A stretch of DNA of 50,496 bases from Rhodopirellula sp. (GCA_002701385.1 NZVD01000097.1:2604-53099), one strand, 5' to 3'. Positions 35,846 through 45,586 are shown, counted from the first letter of the stretch. The notes: generated by a model from the letters alone, not told the origin. Made by a program: numbers and translations.

Positions 35846-36508
35846 CTACTTAGTTTTTAATTCTCTAATCTGTATAGACTTATAACCTGCTTTGGTTTCC
35901 CAAGTGGCAAAGCCAAGTGGTTTGTTGAGATTAACTTCGTTACGCGTGGTGATTTTGCGATCCTGGATGTTTTGATAAACGACCTGTTTTCCATTGATCC
36001 AGCATTGAATTAGGTGAGGCTCCACCTTGATACGAACTTTATACCACTTGCCTTCCGGAAAATTCTGATAGCCGGTTGTTTCGTTTTCCGATGCATCTTG
36101 TCCATCGATGCTCGAAAGTCCGGTGACGGCTCCTCCCCATCCCCCAGCGATGAAACTGCAGAAAGAATCTGCGACCGGAAAAGTAGCTCCACAGAAAAAA
36201 TCATTGCCGTTCATCTTGATAACGGTTGCTCGGATTTCATAATTCGTTTTTGGTAGATCGTCACGTTTGTAGGTAATGCCGGTCATGGAATACCCGAAGT
36301 GGAGTAGGAGCAGGCCGTCCTGGACTTCAACTTCCCCTTCCCCGCCGTAGTTGGTCTTTTCCCAGCCTTCCAGTGTTTTGCCATCAAACAAGTCACGCCA
36401 TTTCGTCGGTTTGACGCCGCGCTTTGCCGCGACCACTGTACTGGTCAGCCAGGTCAGCGACAGGCAGAAGGTGATGGACAGAAGGGCAAAGCGTTTGCGG
36501 TTGGACAT
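35846..36508 (-). CDS. Secreted DUF1080 (3-keto-disaccharide hydrolase-type) protein
   Basis: The 220-residue protein has a signal peptide (1-27, ending VVAAK) and one DUF1080 domain, a concanavalin-like beta-sandwich: [19 protein letters not shown] near residue 38, [50 protein letters not shown] and [20 protein letters not shown] at the end. The family acts on or binds glycans; a keto-sugar hydrolase activity has been assigned to some members. Planctomycetes encode many. The gene is 16 bases upstream of tadA on the same strand and probably shares its transcript. The substrate is unknown. Confidence 0.9.
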   Translation of the reverse strand: MSNRKRFALLSITFCLSLTWLTSTVVAAKRGVKPTKWRDLFDGKTLEGWEKTNYGGEGEVEVQDGLLLLHFGYSMTGITYKRDDLPKTNYEIRATVIKMNGNDFFCGATFPVADSFCSFIAGGWGGAVTGLSSIDGQDASENETTGYQNFPEGKWYKVRIKVEPHLIQCWINGKQVVYQNIQDRKITTRNEVNLNKPLGFATWETKAGYKSIQIRELKTK

Positions 36509-36624
36509 GACAAAAATCCTGAGTTGAAAATTTAGGTGAGAGGGGGCAGGCGTAAACAGTCCGCTCCGTTCATTCTAGTTCAAATCCAGAGTGAACTCAT
36601 CGCCCCCACTCCCACTGTCCTCGA

Positions 36625-38541
36625 TTATCGTGTCAGACTCAATCCACCATAGAATGTGGCTCCAGGAGTCCCGTATCCGAACAATTCTTCATAGTCTTCA
36701 TCCGTTAGATTGTTGACACGAAACACAGCCGACCAATGTTCGTTTAGTTGTCGAGTGGCATAGAGGTTTAACAGCGTATAGTGTGCTAACTCGGTCGTTG
36801 TTCCGCCAGGGTTGTCCAAGCGGCTTCCGGTGTAGGCCAGAGTCAATCCAAGGAGCGTCCGCTCATCTTCCAGCATGTGCTCCAAGTTTATCATCGAACG
36901 ATGCTTGGGACGCCGAAGTAGCTCACTTCCGGTTTCTCGATTCACTGTGTTGGTAAGGGTGTAGTTTGCATTTACTGTGGTTCGATCGTTGAGTTGCCAG
37001 TCTAACGTCAGTTCGACCCCAGAGGACTGCGCCAGTCCGACGTTGTCGAGGACGAACAAACTAGGGTTCCAGACGATCAGGTTTTCAAAATCGTTGCGGA
37101 AATACGTGGCATCGAACAATATCTGGCCATCGTGTAATTGCGTCGTATAACCTAGCTCCCAACCTTTACTGGTTTCAGGAGCAAGAGCGGGGTTTCCAAA
37201 AGCGAACAGATTTTCCGCCAGGGCAGGAGCTCGGAATCCTGTTCCTAATGCTGCATGGATATGCGCAGGCTTGTCTTGGAGGTGATAGATCGTGCTTAAT
37301 CGATATGTGTTGGCATCCCCTGCTCGGCTGAATTCGTCCCAACGCACGCCTGCTGTGGCATGCCAGTTTTCCTGGAGTGTGATCCTATCTTCCAGAAAGA
37401 CTCCTGTCGAAGTCTGATTCACGAGAGCTTGTAAATCACTGGATGCCTCTTCATCCTGATACGTGACTCCGGCTGTGAGCAGGTTATTGTCATTGGCAGC
37501 ATAATTGGCCTGATATTCGAAGAGACGAGTTTCGCCGTTGTACTCTGAAGCCCAGAAGGCATTCGGGACATTGGTATCGATTCGCTCATAGTTGCTCAGA
37601 CTGAATGCCGCCTTGTGTTCCAATCGTCCTTCGAGGACCAGTTTGGAGAGTTGAATGCGATTGGAGAAATTGCGTGAGAGATTGGATCGGTTGAGGTTGT
37701 CCACGGGGTTAGGAGCGCCAAAATCCCAGTTGTCGATTTCCACTTCGGCGGAGGTTAAACGAAACACATAATCTAAATTGATGTCGTCTTGTAGGTTCCA
37801 GCCGAATCGTCCCGAGATGGTACCCACATCAAAGCCATCTGACTCAGTATTACCGAACCTTGCCGCGGCCTGAGAAACACTTTGAGTTTCCAGATAAGAC
37901 CCGGCGATCGAATAATAAGAATTTTCGTCGCCTCCGCTGTATTGCAGGCCTTCGTAATGAGTTCCAAGGCTTCCACCGTAGGCGGAAAAATTGAGCTCCC
38001 CAGTTCCCTGCCCCCGCTTGGTAATGATATTAATCACACCACCAATGGCATCGCTGCCGTAAATAACACTTTGAGGCCCTCGCAGTATTTCGATACGCTC
38101 GATGTTATCTGTTGTCAGATTGGCAAAGTCGAAAGCACGTGATGCGCCGGATGGATCGTTCATCGGAATGCCATCAATCAACACCTTGGTATGTGCCGAG
38201 TTACTACCTCGCAGGAATAATGATGTTAATGAGCCGGCACCGCCATTTTGACTTGTGCTAATACCCGTTCGGTTTCTCAACGCATCGAGCAGTGTCGTTG
38301 TTCCCTGCTTGCTTAGTTGCTCGGCGGTTATCACTTCGACACTCGCCCCTGTCGTTCGACGGCTGGCAGCCTGTGCTGCGGGTGTCACCAAGGATGAATT
38401 TTGCAGAGCGTTGCGAGGAAAGGCCCCGGGGCGTCCAACGACGACAGTTTCGGGGATTTCAGAAGGAGCTGAATCCTGGGCTTTACCGGAGTGAACGGTA
38501 AGTGTGACGATTGCTATGGCAATCAGATGTTTTTGAAGCAT
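36625..38541 (-). CDS. btuB: Cobalamin outer-membrane receptor BtuB-like
   Basis: The protein is a TonB-dependent receptor of about 638 residues whose upstream cobalamin riboswitch marks it as a B12 importer. The signal peptide ends SGKAQ, followed by a TonB box (ETVVVG), the plug (VEVITAEQLSKQGTTTLLDALRNRTG, FLRGSNSAHTKVLIDGIPMNDPSG and IERIEILRGPQSVIYGSDAIGGVINIITKRG, given only as landmarks) and a barrel that ends LSLTR rather than in the usual aromatic residue. ATG 38541 gives the normal signal start; ATG 38559, six codons earlier, lies inside a hairpin. Only this one receptor gene is under the riboswitch. Confidence 0.92.
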   Translation of the reverse strand: MLQKHLIAIAIVTLTVHSGKAQDSAPSEIPETVVVGRPGAFPRNALQNSSLVTPAAQAASRRTTGASVEVITAEQLSKQGTTTLLDALRNRTGISTSQNGGAGSLTSLFLRGSNSAHTKVLIDGIPMNDPSGASRAFDFANLTTDNIERIEILRGPQSVIYGSDAIGGVINIITKRGQGTGELNFSAYGGSLGTHYEGLQYSGGDENSYYSIAGSYLETQSVSQAAARFGNTESDGFDVGTISGRFGWNLQDDINLDYVFRLTSAEVEIDNWDFGAPNPVDNLNRSNLSRNFSNRIQLSKLVLEGRLEHKAAFSLSNYERIDTNVPNAFWASEYNGETRLFEYQANYAANDNNLLTAGVTYQDEEASSDLQALVNQTSTGVFLEDRITLQENWHATAGVRWDEFSRAGDANTYRLSTIYHLQDKPAHIHAALGTGFRAPALAENLFAFGNPALAPETSKGWELGYTTQLHDGQILFDATYFRNDFENLIVWNPSLFVLDNVGLAQSSGVELTLDWQLNDRTTVNANYTLTNTVNRETGSELLRRPKHRSMINLEHMLEDERTLLGLTLAYTGSRLDNPGGTTTELAHYTLLNLYATRQLNEHWSAVFRVNNLTDEDYEELFGYGTPGATFYGGLSLTR

Positions 38542-38575
38542 AGTGATCAATTCCGCCATATCCCGTGGCGGCTAG

Positions 38576-38745
38576 AAAAGGTCAGGCTTCGAGCCAGGTC
38601 TCCTGGCTTAGAGATGTCAATGTCATGTTCCAGGCCTTCCCACAGTGTTAACCAATGCAGTGGCACGATGGGGAACAAACTCACTCGTTACAGTCGCGGG
38701 AACGACGGGAGACTCTCACTCCACTTCCCTTAAACTCAAAGCGCA
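38576..38745 (-). promoter_or_regulatory. Cobalamin riboswitch
   Basis: Read on the minus strand, this leader has the class I cobalamin signature: GGGAA, then GGAGTGAGAGTCTCC (the GGUG/ATCC region), CCCGCGACTGTAA, CCACTG, GGGAAGGC and the B12 box GCCAGGAGACCTGGC. The B12 box lies at about 38592-38607. After it, the hairpin CCGCCA (38566-38571 side) with TGGCGG (38553-38558 side) covers the region just before the btuB start and may act as the expression platform, blocking ribosome binding when cobalamin is bound. The aptamer is clear; the platform is inferred. Confidence 0.93.
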
Positions 38746-38953
38746 ATATAAAGTGTGCTAGTATTGTCTTCGGAATATGCGGATTATTATGTTTAATCAT
38801 GCCACTGGCCCCGGTTAAAGCTCACTAAACTTCCTAAATTGACATCTTCGCTGGAGCTAAGATGAATCATTGCTACCTGCCGATTGGTCTGGAAGGTAGC
38901 ATATGGAGAAGTTCATCACACCATTTTGAGTCGCATGATCAGAGAAGAATAAA

Positions 38954-40117
38954 ATGTCACTGGCCTATCTGGATAATAATGCCACCACGCCGATTGCTCC
39001 TGAAGTTACAGGAGTTATGCAGCCCTATCTGCGAGAGTTGTTTGGAAATCCTTCGAGTAGCCATGTTAAAGGGACCGAACTGGGTGACGTGATTGAACAG
39101 GCTCGCGGACACGTCGCTACCTTCTTGGGGGCAGCTCATCATGAAATCACTTTTACCTCCGGCGGAAGCGAGAGCAACAACCATGTTCTAAAGGGTGTGT
39201 TTCTCAATCGTAAGGAATTTCTGGGAGGGCATTTGGTCATATCCTGTTTTGAGCATCCGGCCATTCAGCAGCCGGCTGCGTACCTGGAATCACTGGGCGT
39301 GGAAGTTACGCGGGTTGGGTGTGATCCGAATGGGATCGTCGATCCGGCCAATGTCGCACGAGCCCTCCGCTCCAATACTCGACTGGTTAGCGTAATGCAT
39401 GCCAACAACGAAATTGGCGCTATTCAACCGATCGCCGAGATCGCTCGGCTTTGCCGAGAGGAGGGTGTGTTATGTCATACCGATGCGGCACAGAGTTTGG
39501 GGAAGATCCCAGTGGATGTACAGACGCTCGGTGTTGATTTTCTGACTCTCGCCGGACATAAACTGTATGCTCCGAAAGGGGTGGGAGCATTGTATATCCG
39601 AGAAGGACTGACGCTCGAATCGCTCATTCACGGAGCCTCACATGAACGAGGCGTTCGGGCAGGGACGGAGAATACGCCGTACTGGGTGGGGCTCGGTGAG
39701 GCCTGTCGCCTACTCTCGGAGAATGCCCAACAGCACTCGGATGAATTGAGGCAACAGCGGGATCTGCTGCTTCGATTGCTTTCTGAGGGAATCGAAGGAA
39801 TTACCGTGAATGGACAGTTTTCTGATCCATCGGATGATGTGCAGCGACGGCTTCCTAATACGCTGAGTGTGAATTTTCCAGAAGTCATTGGAAGTGAATT
39901 ATTAGCTGCAACGCCAAGCGTATGTGCGTCGACGGGAGCGGCGTGTCATAGTGGTGAAACGCAGATGTCAGATACCCTTCAAGCGATTGGGTTGTCGCCG
40001 GAGGTGGCTCGAGGAACGGTCCGTCTGAGTGTTGGCCGAATGACGACTCAGGAAGAAATAGAGCAGGGAGCGGCGGACTTGATTGCCTCCTGGCATGCTG
40101 TGGTGCAATCTCAATAA
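38954..40117 (+). CDS. Cysteine desulfurase (NifS/IscS family)
   Basis: The 387-residue PLP enzyme releases sulfur from cysteine for iron-sulfur clusters and thionucleosides. It has the family start AYLDNNATTPIAPEV, the HTDAAQ segment that holds the cofactor, the PLP lysine in GHKLYAPKG (about residue 205), RAGTENTPYWVGLG and the active-site cysteine in CASTGAACHSG near residue 326. The SGTA/ACHSG form is like class I NifS/IscS proteins, not SufS. No iscU or sufB neighbours it, so its partner is elsewhere. An intergenic gap with the riboswitch lies upstream. Confidence 0.92.
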   Translation: MSLAYLDNNATTPIAPEVTGVMQPYLRELFGNPSSSHVKGTELGDVIEQARGHVATFLGAAHHEITFTSGGSESNNHVLKGVFLNRKEFLGGHLVISCFEHPAIQQPAAYLESLGVEVTRVGCDPNGIVDPANVARALRSNTRLVSVMHANNEIGAIQPIAEIARLCREEGVLCHTDAAQSLGKIPVDVQTLGVDFLTLAGHKLYAPKGVGALYIREGLTLESLIHGASHERGVRAGTENTPYWVGLGEACRLLSENAQQHSDELRQQRDLLLRLLSEGIEGITVNGQFSDPSDDVQRRLPNTLSVNFPEVIGSELLAATPSVCASTGAACHSGETQMSDTLQAIGLSPEVARGTVRLSVGRMTTQEEIEQGAADLIASWHAVVQSQ

Positions 40118-40136
40118 CATAGAATCTGCACGGTTA

Positions 40137-41021
40137 TCAGGCGTCAAGAACAAGCCCGGAGTCATCGATGTGATACGGGATGATATCTTCACTGCAGGCA
40201 CTACCGCGGTGTTTGGCAATGTAAAGAGCTCGGCGGACTTTCATGCCATCTCGTATTTTCCCCATGTAGATGAGTGTGTTGGCGTTGGAGAGTGTATCCC
40301 CTTCATCCAATGGGCGAGCGATCATGTCATCGAGCATCGTTTCGTGAGATGTGTAAAGCATCATGCAGCCGAGTGATTGACTGTCGTACTTCAAGTTTGC
40401 CACTTTCTCGGCATTTTCACGGTACTTAACGCGGAGCAAATCACGAGCGACCCATTCTGGATCTTTACGCAGGATTTGATGGTATATGTATTCGAAGAGA
40501 TTGATTTGAATGGAGTCGTTGGGGCGTCCCACAGGTTCGACTCCGTCTACAACGACTCTCTTCGTGCCTCGTAGACAATTGCCAAACAGGAAGGCGATGG
40601 CACACGTCAATTTATGGTTGAGCTGAGATTGCCAATCATGCCACTCGTCCCAATCCAAATCACGTTTAGTGACTCGTTTTCCCGAATAGTCAAAAATGTG
40701 CATGTAATCGCCAAGTTTCATTTCGCCTGCCAGAAAAGCATCGAAATCTATATGAGGCTCGATTTGGGCGAATTCCAACTCCCAGTCTTTCATGCGTTTA
40801 GCGTAATTAGCATGGTTCTGCGAATCACCACGCGAACACATATCAAAAAAGACACCGCCGTGACCTTCGTGTTCGATTCCGGCATGGGCATAGTGAACGC
40901 CCATTTGAGTCTTTCCAATTCCGGTTGCACCAATGATGACCGAGAGCGTCCCGGGTATGAGTCCGCCTCCCAATAGATCGTCGAGTCCGGGAACGCCGGT
41001 AGTTTGTCGGTCAGGTGCCAT
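40137..41021 (-). CDS. KaiC-like RecA-superfamily ATPase
   Basis: The 294-residue protein has the KaiC-domain layout: TTGVPGLDDLLGGGLIPG, Walker A GATGIGKT (residues 31-38) and Walker B-like RVVVDG (Asp159). In KaiC family members two catalytic glutamates follow the second core strand; here that place reads FFDMCSRGDS (Asp60-Met61), so ATP hydrolysis may be altered. The protein has no second KaiC domain and no kaiA or kaiB is near. Its C-terminal half (WVARDLLRVKYREN, then YTSHETMLDD) is unlike typical RadA. It lies 35 bases downstream of a TPR gene on the same strand, which suggests they work together. Possible roles are regulatory or DNA-linked; none is shown. Confidence 0.85.
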   Translation of the reverse strand: MAPDRQTTGVPGLDDLLGGGLIPGTLSVIIGATGIGKTQMGVHYAHAGIEHEGHGGVFFDMCSRGDSQNHANYAKRMKDWELEFAQIEPHIDFDAFLAGEMKLGDYMHIFDYSGKRVTKRDLDWDEWHDWQSQLNHKLTCAIAFLFGNCLRGTKRVVVDGVEPVGRPNDSIQINLFEYIYHQILRKDPEWVARDLLRVKYRENAEKVANLKYDSQSLGCMMLYTSHETMLDDMIARPLDEGDTLSNANTLIYMGKIRDGMKVRRALYIAKHRGSACSEDIIPYHIDDSGLVLDA

Positions 41022-41056
41022 CGTTGTTTAGCGTGTGGAGAGGAAGGTGTTGAGGT

Positions 41057-41407
41057 TTAGCCACCCATGCGTTGCTGTTCGCCAACCTGACGGCTCTTTT
41101 CCATCGCGAACTCAGCCTTTTGGATGAAACTTTCATCTCCAGTGCCTGCATACGCTCGCTGATATGTCACACTCATCGCCGTGTAGCTGAAGGGATCGGT
41201 TGGATCTAATTCCACCGCTGTTTCACCGTGTTCGACCGCTTTGTCATGTTGGCCGACACGCCCGTAAAGAACAGCTAATGCAAAGTGAGAAATGCTGTGA
41301 TTCGCATCCTCTTCCAGGATTTCATTCAACAGGGCAATGGCTTCGTCTAGTTTGCCTTCATCTTTCAGAGCATCCGCCTGATTGTATTTTGCATTGATGT
41401 CAGTCAC
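41057..41407 (-). CDS. Tetratricopeptide repeat protein
   Basis: The 116-residue protein carries about two to three TPR units, helical pairs that bind proteins: YNQADALKDEGKLDEAIALLNEILEEDANH (landmark, residues 8-37), HFALAVLYGRVGQHDKAVEHGETAVELDPTD and SYTAMSVTYQRAYAGTGDESFIQKAEFAMEKS. The W-L-G-Y-A-F-A-P pattern is followed well in the first two units. No signal peptide. It precedes the KaiC-like gene by 35 bases, probably in one transcript, and could be its partner or adaptor. Confidence 0.88.
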   Translation of the reverse strand: MTDINAKYNQADALKDEGKLDEAIALLNEILEEDANHSISHFALAVLYGRVGQHDKAVEHGETAVELDPTDPFSYTAMSVTYQRAYAGTGDESFIQKAEFAMEKSRQVGEQQRMGG

Positions 41408-41515
41408 GACTTTTGATCTCTACATAAATGGTTTTAAGCTAGTTGTAACTCCCGTCCTATCAGGTAGTTTACTCGCTTTATTATAGTTCGGGTATTAGCC
41501 ATAGAGTCAGGCAAC

Positions 41516-41553
41516 TAAAAAACCCTCTTCAAATCAATAGACTTGAAGAGGGT
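41516..41553 (-). terminator. Intrinsic terminator after ppdK
   Basis: ACCCTCTTCAA (41522-41532) pairs with TTGAAGAGGGT (41543-41553), an 11-bp stem. Read on the minus strand it is followed by TTTTTT (A-run at 41516-41521). It lies 40 bases after the ppdK stop. Confidence 0.93.
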
Positions 41554-41592
41554 CAATTAATTTGCCTCAAGCAGTTATCAGCTTAAGACACA

Positions 41593-44235
41593 CTATTTGC
41601 TTAGTTCTGCCTGTGCTGCAGCCAGTCGAGCGATTGGGACTCGGAAAGGTGAGCAACTGACGTAGTCGAGTCCGACTTCGTTGCAGAAGCGGATGGAATC
41701 AGGGTCTCCACCGTGTTCACCACAGATACCGACTTTGAGTCCCTTTTGAACTGAGCGACCTTTGGTCACACCACATTCCACTAATTGTCCAACACCGGTA
41801 GTATCCAGAGATTGGAACGGATCAACAGGCAGGATTTCCTGAGATAGGTAGTCAGGCAGGAAGCTGTTGATATCGTCACGACTATAACCAAAGGTCATTT
41901 GGGTCAGGTCGTTCGTACCAAAGCTGAAGAACTCAGCATGCTCGGCTACTTCGTCAGCGGTGAGAGCAGCACGAGGAATCTCGATCATGGTCCCGATCAG
42001 AATGTTCAGCTTGCCATTGTATTTACGACGAGCTTTCACGGCGTCGATCGTGTCCTGAACTTTGCCTCGGAGCAATTTCAGTTCAGCGGCTGTACCGATC
42101 AATGGAATCATGATTTCAGCAATTGCATTGACTCGTTTCTTCTTGCATCGAATCACTGCTTCAACGATAGCGGTCACCTGCATTTCAAGAATTTCAGGAT
42201 AGGTGATGCTTAGTCGACAACCACGGTGTCCCAGCATTGGGTTGGCTTCGTGTAATTGCTCAACACGTTCACGAACGGCGGATGGTGAGATTCCCATCGT
42301 TTTCGCCAGTTCTTTCTGGCTTTTGTCGTCGTGAGGTACAAATTCATGCAGTGGAGGATCCAGTAGGCGAATCGTAACCGGCAGACCTTTCATGGCAGTA
42401 AAGATACCTTCGAAGTCTTTGCGCTGAATCGGGAGCAATTTCTTCAATGCTTTGCGACGATCTTTCTCATTTTCCGAAAGAATCATTTCACGCATGGAAG
42501 TAATGCGGTCACCTTCAAAGAACATGTGTTCTGTTCGGCATAGCCCGATACCTTGAGCACCAAAGTCACGAGCTCGTTTAGCATCGGCTGGTGAGTCAGC
42601 GTTGGTACGAACATCGAGACGACGATACTTGTCAGCCCATCGCATAACCTTGGCAAAGTTACCCGAAAGTGTAGGTGTAGAAGTTTCTACTTCTCCGGAC
42701 ATGACTTCACCCGTAGAACCATCAATACTGATTAGGCTCTTATGAGTAAACTTGCGACCGTTAACGGTGAAGCTTCGGCTCTTTTCGTTGATGTTTACTT
42801 CACCGGCTCCGGCAACACAGCAACGTCCCCAGCCACGAGCAACCACGGCTGCATGACTCGTCATTCCACCGGTGCTGGTTAGAATACCAGCCGCACTGTG
42901 CATGCCATCCACGTCTTCCGGGCTGGTTTCTTTTCGTACCAAGATGACCTTTTCGCCATTGGCAGTTCGTTCAACCGCTTCGTCAGCAGTGAAGGCCGGG
43001 TAACCTACAGAAGCTCCCGGTGAGGCTGGAAGTCCCTGAGTTAGTACATCCGCGTTTGCCTTTCCTGCCGGAGTAAAGCTTGGCAGCAAGAGTTGGGTCA
43101 GAGCATTTGCAGGAATGCGAAGCAAGGCTTCTTTTTCATCAATCCGTTTTTCACGCACCATGTCACAGGCGATCTTCACTGCGGCAGCACCGGTGCGTTT
43201 ACCAGTACGTGTTTGCAGCATGAAGAGGTTGCCCTTTTCAATCGTGAATTCGATGTCCTGCATGTCACGATAGTGATTTTCCAGGATGTCTTTAATTCCG
43301 AGCAATTGTTTGTAGACGGCGTTATTCCACTTCCGCATTTCGACAACAGGTTGTGGAGTGCGAATACCAGCTACGACGTCTTCACCCTGAGCATTGATCA
43401 GGAATTCACCGTAGAATTCGTTCTTTCCAGTGGATGGGTTTCGAGTGAAGGCCACTCCCGTACCTGAATCTTCACCCATGTTCCCATATGCCATCGCCTG
43501 AACGTTGACAGCCGTTCCGAGTAGCCCTCGGATGCCTTCCACTTCACGGTATCGTACCGCACGTGTTGTATTCCAACTTCCAAAGACCGCTTCAACAGCT
43601 AGTTGAAGTTGTTCGATCGGGTCTTGAGGGAAGGGTGTACGAGTGTGTTTCTTGTAGACTGCCTTGTAGGCAGCTACGAGTTCGACGAGTCCTTCTTCGG
43701 GTACATCGGTGTCTTCTGATACCTTATATTTCTTCTTGATCTTGTCAAAAGCTGCTTCAAAGTGGTGATGGTCCACGCCCTTCACAACGTCGCCAAACAT
43801 GTTGATCAAACGGCGGTAAGCGTCATAAGCAAATCGACGATTATCTGTCGCTGAAGCTAAGCCTTCTACAGAGACGTCCGTCAGACCCAGGTTGAGAATG
43901 GTATTCATCATTCCTGGCATGGAAACAGCAGCTCCGGAACGAACGGAGACGAGAAGTGGATTCTTGGAATCACCAAACCCCTTTTTCAATTCCCGTTCCA
44001 AGGTGCGAATGTTCTTGGAGACATCGTCCATCAGATTGGCAGGAAGCTGCTCACCAAGCTTGTAGTACTGGTCACATACCGTGGTGGTAATTGTGAATCC
44101 AGGAGGGACTGGAAGACCAATTCCAGTCATTTCAGCAAGGTTCAGGCCTTTCCCACCTAGAATATCTTTGCCAACTCCTCGGCCTTCGGTTTTGGTTTTA
44201 CCGAAGTAGTACGTCATTTTTGCTTTTTTTGCCAT
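41593..44235 (-). CDS. ppdK: Pyruvate, phosphate dikinase
   Basis: PpdK interconverts pyruvate, ATP and phosphate with phosphoenolpyruvate, AMP and diphosphate; it links glycolysis and gluconeogenesis and may work in either direction. The 880-residue protein has the full domain set: the ATP-binding N-terminus with GGKGLNLAEM (residues 27-36) and SVRSGAAVSMPGMMNT (97-112), the swivel domain with the phosphohistidine in TSTGGMTSHAAVV (His461), and the TIM-barrel PEP/pyruvate domain with GLCRTEHMFF and CGEHGGDP. Length is normal. A terminator follows; a 443-base gap separates it from the divergent CPBP gene. Confidence 0.97.
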   Translation of the reverse strand: MAKKAKMTYYFGKTKTEGRGVGKDILGGKGLNLAEMTGIGLPVPPGFTITTTVCDQYYKLGEQLPANLMDDVSKNIRTLERELKKGFGDSKNPLLVSVRSGAAVSMPGMMNTILNLGLTDVSVEGLASATDNRRFAYDAYRRLINMFGDVVKGVDHHHFEAAFDKIKKKYKVSEDTDVPEEGLVELVAAYKAVYKKHTRTPFPQDPIEQLQLAVEAVFGSWNTTRAVRYREVEGIRGLLGTAVNVQAMAYGNMGEDSGTGVAFTRNPSTGKNEFYGEFLINAQGEDVVAGIRTPQPVVEMRKWNNAVYKQLLGIKDILENHYRDMQDIEFTIEKGNLFMLQTRTGKRTGAAAVKIACDMVREKRIDEKEALLRIPANALTQLLLPSFTPAGKANADVLTQGLPASPGASVGYPAFTADEAVERTANGEKVILVRKETSPEDVDGMHSAAGILTSTGGMTSHAAVVARGWGRCCVAGAGEVNINEKSRSFTVNGRKFTHKSLISIDGSTGEVMSGEVETSTPTLSGNFAKVMRWADKYRRLDVRTNADSPADAKRARDFGAQGIGLCRTEHMFFEGDRITSMREMILSENEKDRRKALKKLLPIQRKDFEGIFTAMKGLPVTIRLLDPPLHEFVPHDDKSQKELAKTMGISPSAVRERVEQLHEANPMLGHRGCRLSITYPEILEMQVTAIVEAVIRCKKKRVNAIAEIMIPLIGTAAELKLLRGKVQDTIDAVKARRKYNGKLNILIGTMIEIPRAALTADEVAEHAEFFSFGTNDLTQMTFGYSRDDINSFLPDYLSQEILPVDPFQSLDTTGVGQLVECGVTKGRSVQKGLKVGICGEHGGDPDSIRFCNEVGLDYVSCSPFRVPIARLAAAQAELSK

Positions 44236-44678
44236 GTTGTAAATCTGTCCTATTGGGGTTTTGAACCGTAGACAAGGCTCGTCTTAATGTGCTTGTTGTT
44301 ATGAAATAAGTCAGCGTTTTGGGGGATTTCCTCCGCCAAGCAACTCACTGTAAATAGCTGGAATGTTCGTTATATTGATGGCTTAACCGCTCATTTCCCT
44401 GAAAAACAACCTTTGCTTCAAAATAGTTAAACTGGAGCGTTGAGCAAGTCCGTTTAACTGGAGAATAAAGGGCAATTAGGTCAAATATTCGGCCAAAACA
44501 TAAGTAGGTAAATCTACCAGCGAGGTTCTGAATGTGTCAATTAACAAAACCCCCAATAGTAGGGGTTATTGGCATAAAACACATAAACTGTGGTTGTTCC
44601 GTGCAAAAATTACCATTGTTAAGCGGCATTGGCCATTTATTTTGCCAAAATAGTACCACTTAATAGGAGGATTCATTG
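44236..44678. other. Divergent intergenic region
   Basis: This 443-base AT-rich region must hold the ppdK (minus) and CPBP (plus) promoters. The one clear structure is the small stem AACCCC (44548-44553) with GGGGTT (44562-44567). An AGGAGG binding site for the CPBP gene is at 44665-44670. No Rex-type TTGTGAA palindrome was seen although ppdK would be a likely redox-linked target. Confidence 0.4.
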
Positions 44679-45524
44679 GTGGATTCAAAATCCAGCCATT
44701 CAGACCAATTTGCAGCTGAAAACAGCGACGAATTTAGCGCCCACCGCGCCCCCGATCAGCCGCTGGATCTGACGCTAGACGCGACAGGCCGCAATAAGCC
44801 AGACGATCTCAGCGGTTTGCCGGGGACTGGGAATTGGCAGAGTGTCCTGTTGAAGTTCGTGGTGGTGGAATTTGCCTTGGTTCCTGTCGCGTTGCTACTG
44901 ATCTACTGGTGTGACTTACCCAATGCTACGAATCTCTCCGGGCAATTGATTGGCGAAGATTCCTGGTTATCCGCGGTTGTCTTTGGCTGCATGGCAACAA
45001 TTCCTGTATTGGCTCTGTTTGTCACTGCTGAATTGTGTGAGCCTCATTTCAAGTCACTTCAAGACCTTCGCCAATTAGTGCTCACCAAATTAATGCCATG
45101 GCTTCGTGGGATCCCAACTTGGGGATTGTTACTCATTTCAATTGGGGCAGGGATCGGGGAGGAGTGGCTCTTTCGGGGATTTTTTCAACAGTGGATGAAG
45201 TCACTCGTTGGGGCTGAAGCTGGCATTTGGATTCCTATTCTGATCACGTCGCTGTTGTTTGGACTTTGTCATGCCGTCTCGATGACATATTTCGTGGCAA
45301 CCTTTCTCATTGGGATTTACTTTGGCTTTCTGACCGAATGGACAGGTTCGCTGCTACCGGCGGCAACAAGTCATGCTCTTTACGACTTCATCGCGTTGGT
45401 TTACTTAACTCAGTTAGACCGACGTACTTGTCAACCGACTGGTCAACTAATTTGTCAGGAAGCGGAGCAGGGTTCAAGTGATCCCATAGAAACAACGGGT
45501 AATCAGAGTGACGCCGGGGTGTGA
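44679..45524 (+). CDS. CPBP-family intramembrane glutamic protease
   Basis: The protein of about 281 residues has a polar N-terminus (about 50 residues) then several transmembrane helices. The CPBP (CAAX protease and bacteriocin-processing, Abi) motifs are present: EEWLFRG (about residues 161-167, catalytic glutamates), FGLCHAVS (His about 198) and SHALYDF (about 231-237). Family members cut membrane or prenylated peptides; bacterial ones include bacteriocin-immunity proteins. GTG 44679 is chosen because AGGAGG ends eight bases upstream; TTG 44676 is also possible. The substrate is unknown. Confidence 0.88.
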   Translation: MDSKSSHSDQFAAENSDEFSAHRAPDQPLDLTLDATGRNKPDDLSGLPGTGNWQSVLLKFVVVEFALVPVALLLIYWCDLPNATNLSGQLIGEDSWLSAVVFGCMATIPVLALFVTAELCEPHFKSLQDLRQLVLTKLMPWLRGIPTWGLLLISIGAGIGEEWLFRGFFQQWMKSLVGAEAGIWIPILITSLLFGLCHAVSMTYFVATFLIGIYFGFLTEWTGSLLPAATSHALYDFIALVYLTQLDRRTCQPTGQLICQEAEQGSSDPIETTGNQSDAGV

Positions 45525-45586
45525 CGATGTTTAATTGCTAACTACAGTAGCGGCAGATCCCGAGTGGTGCGAGCAAGGGCGCAAGA

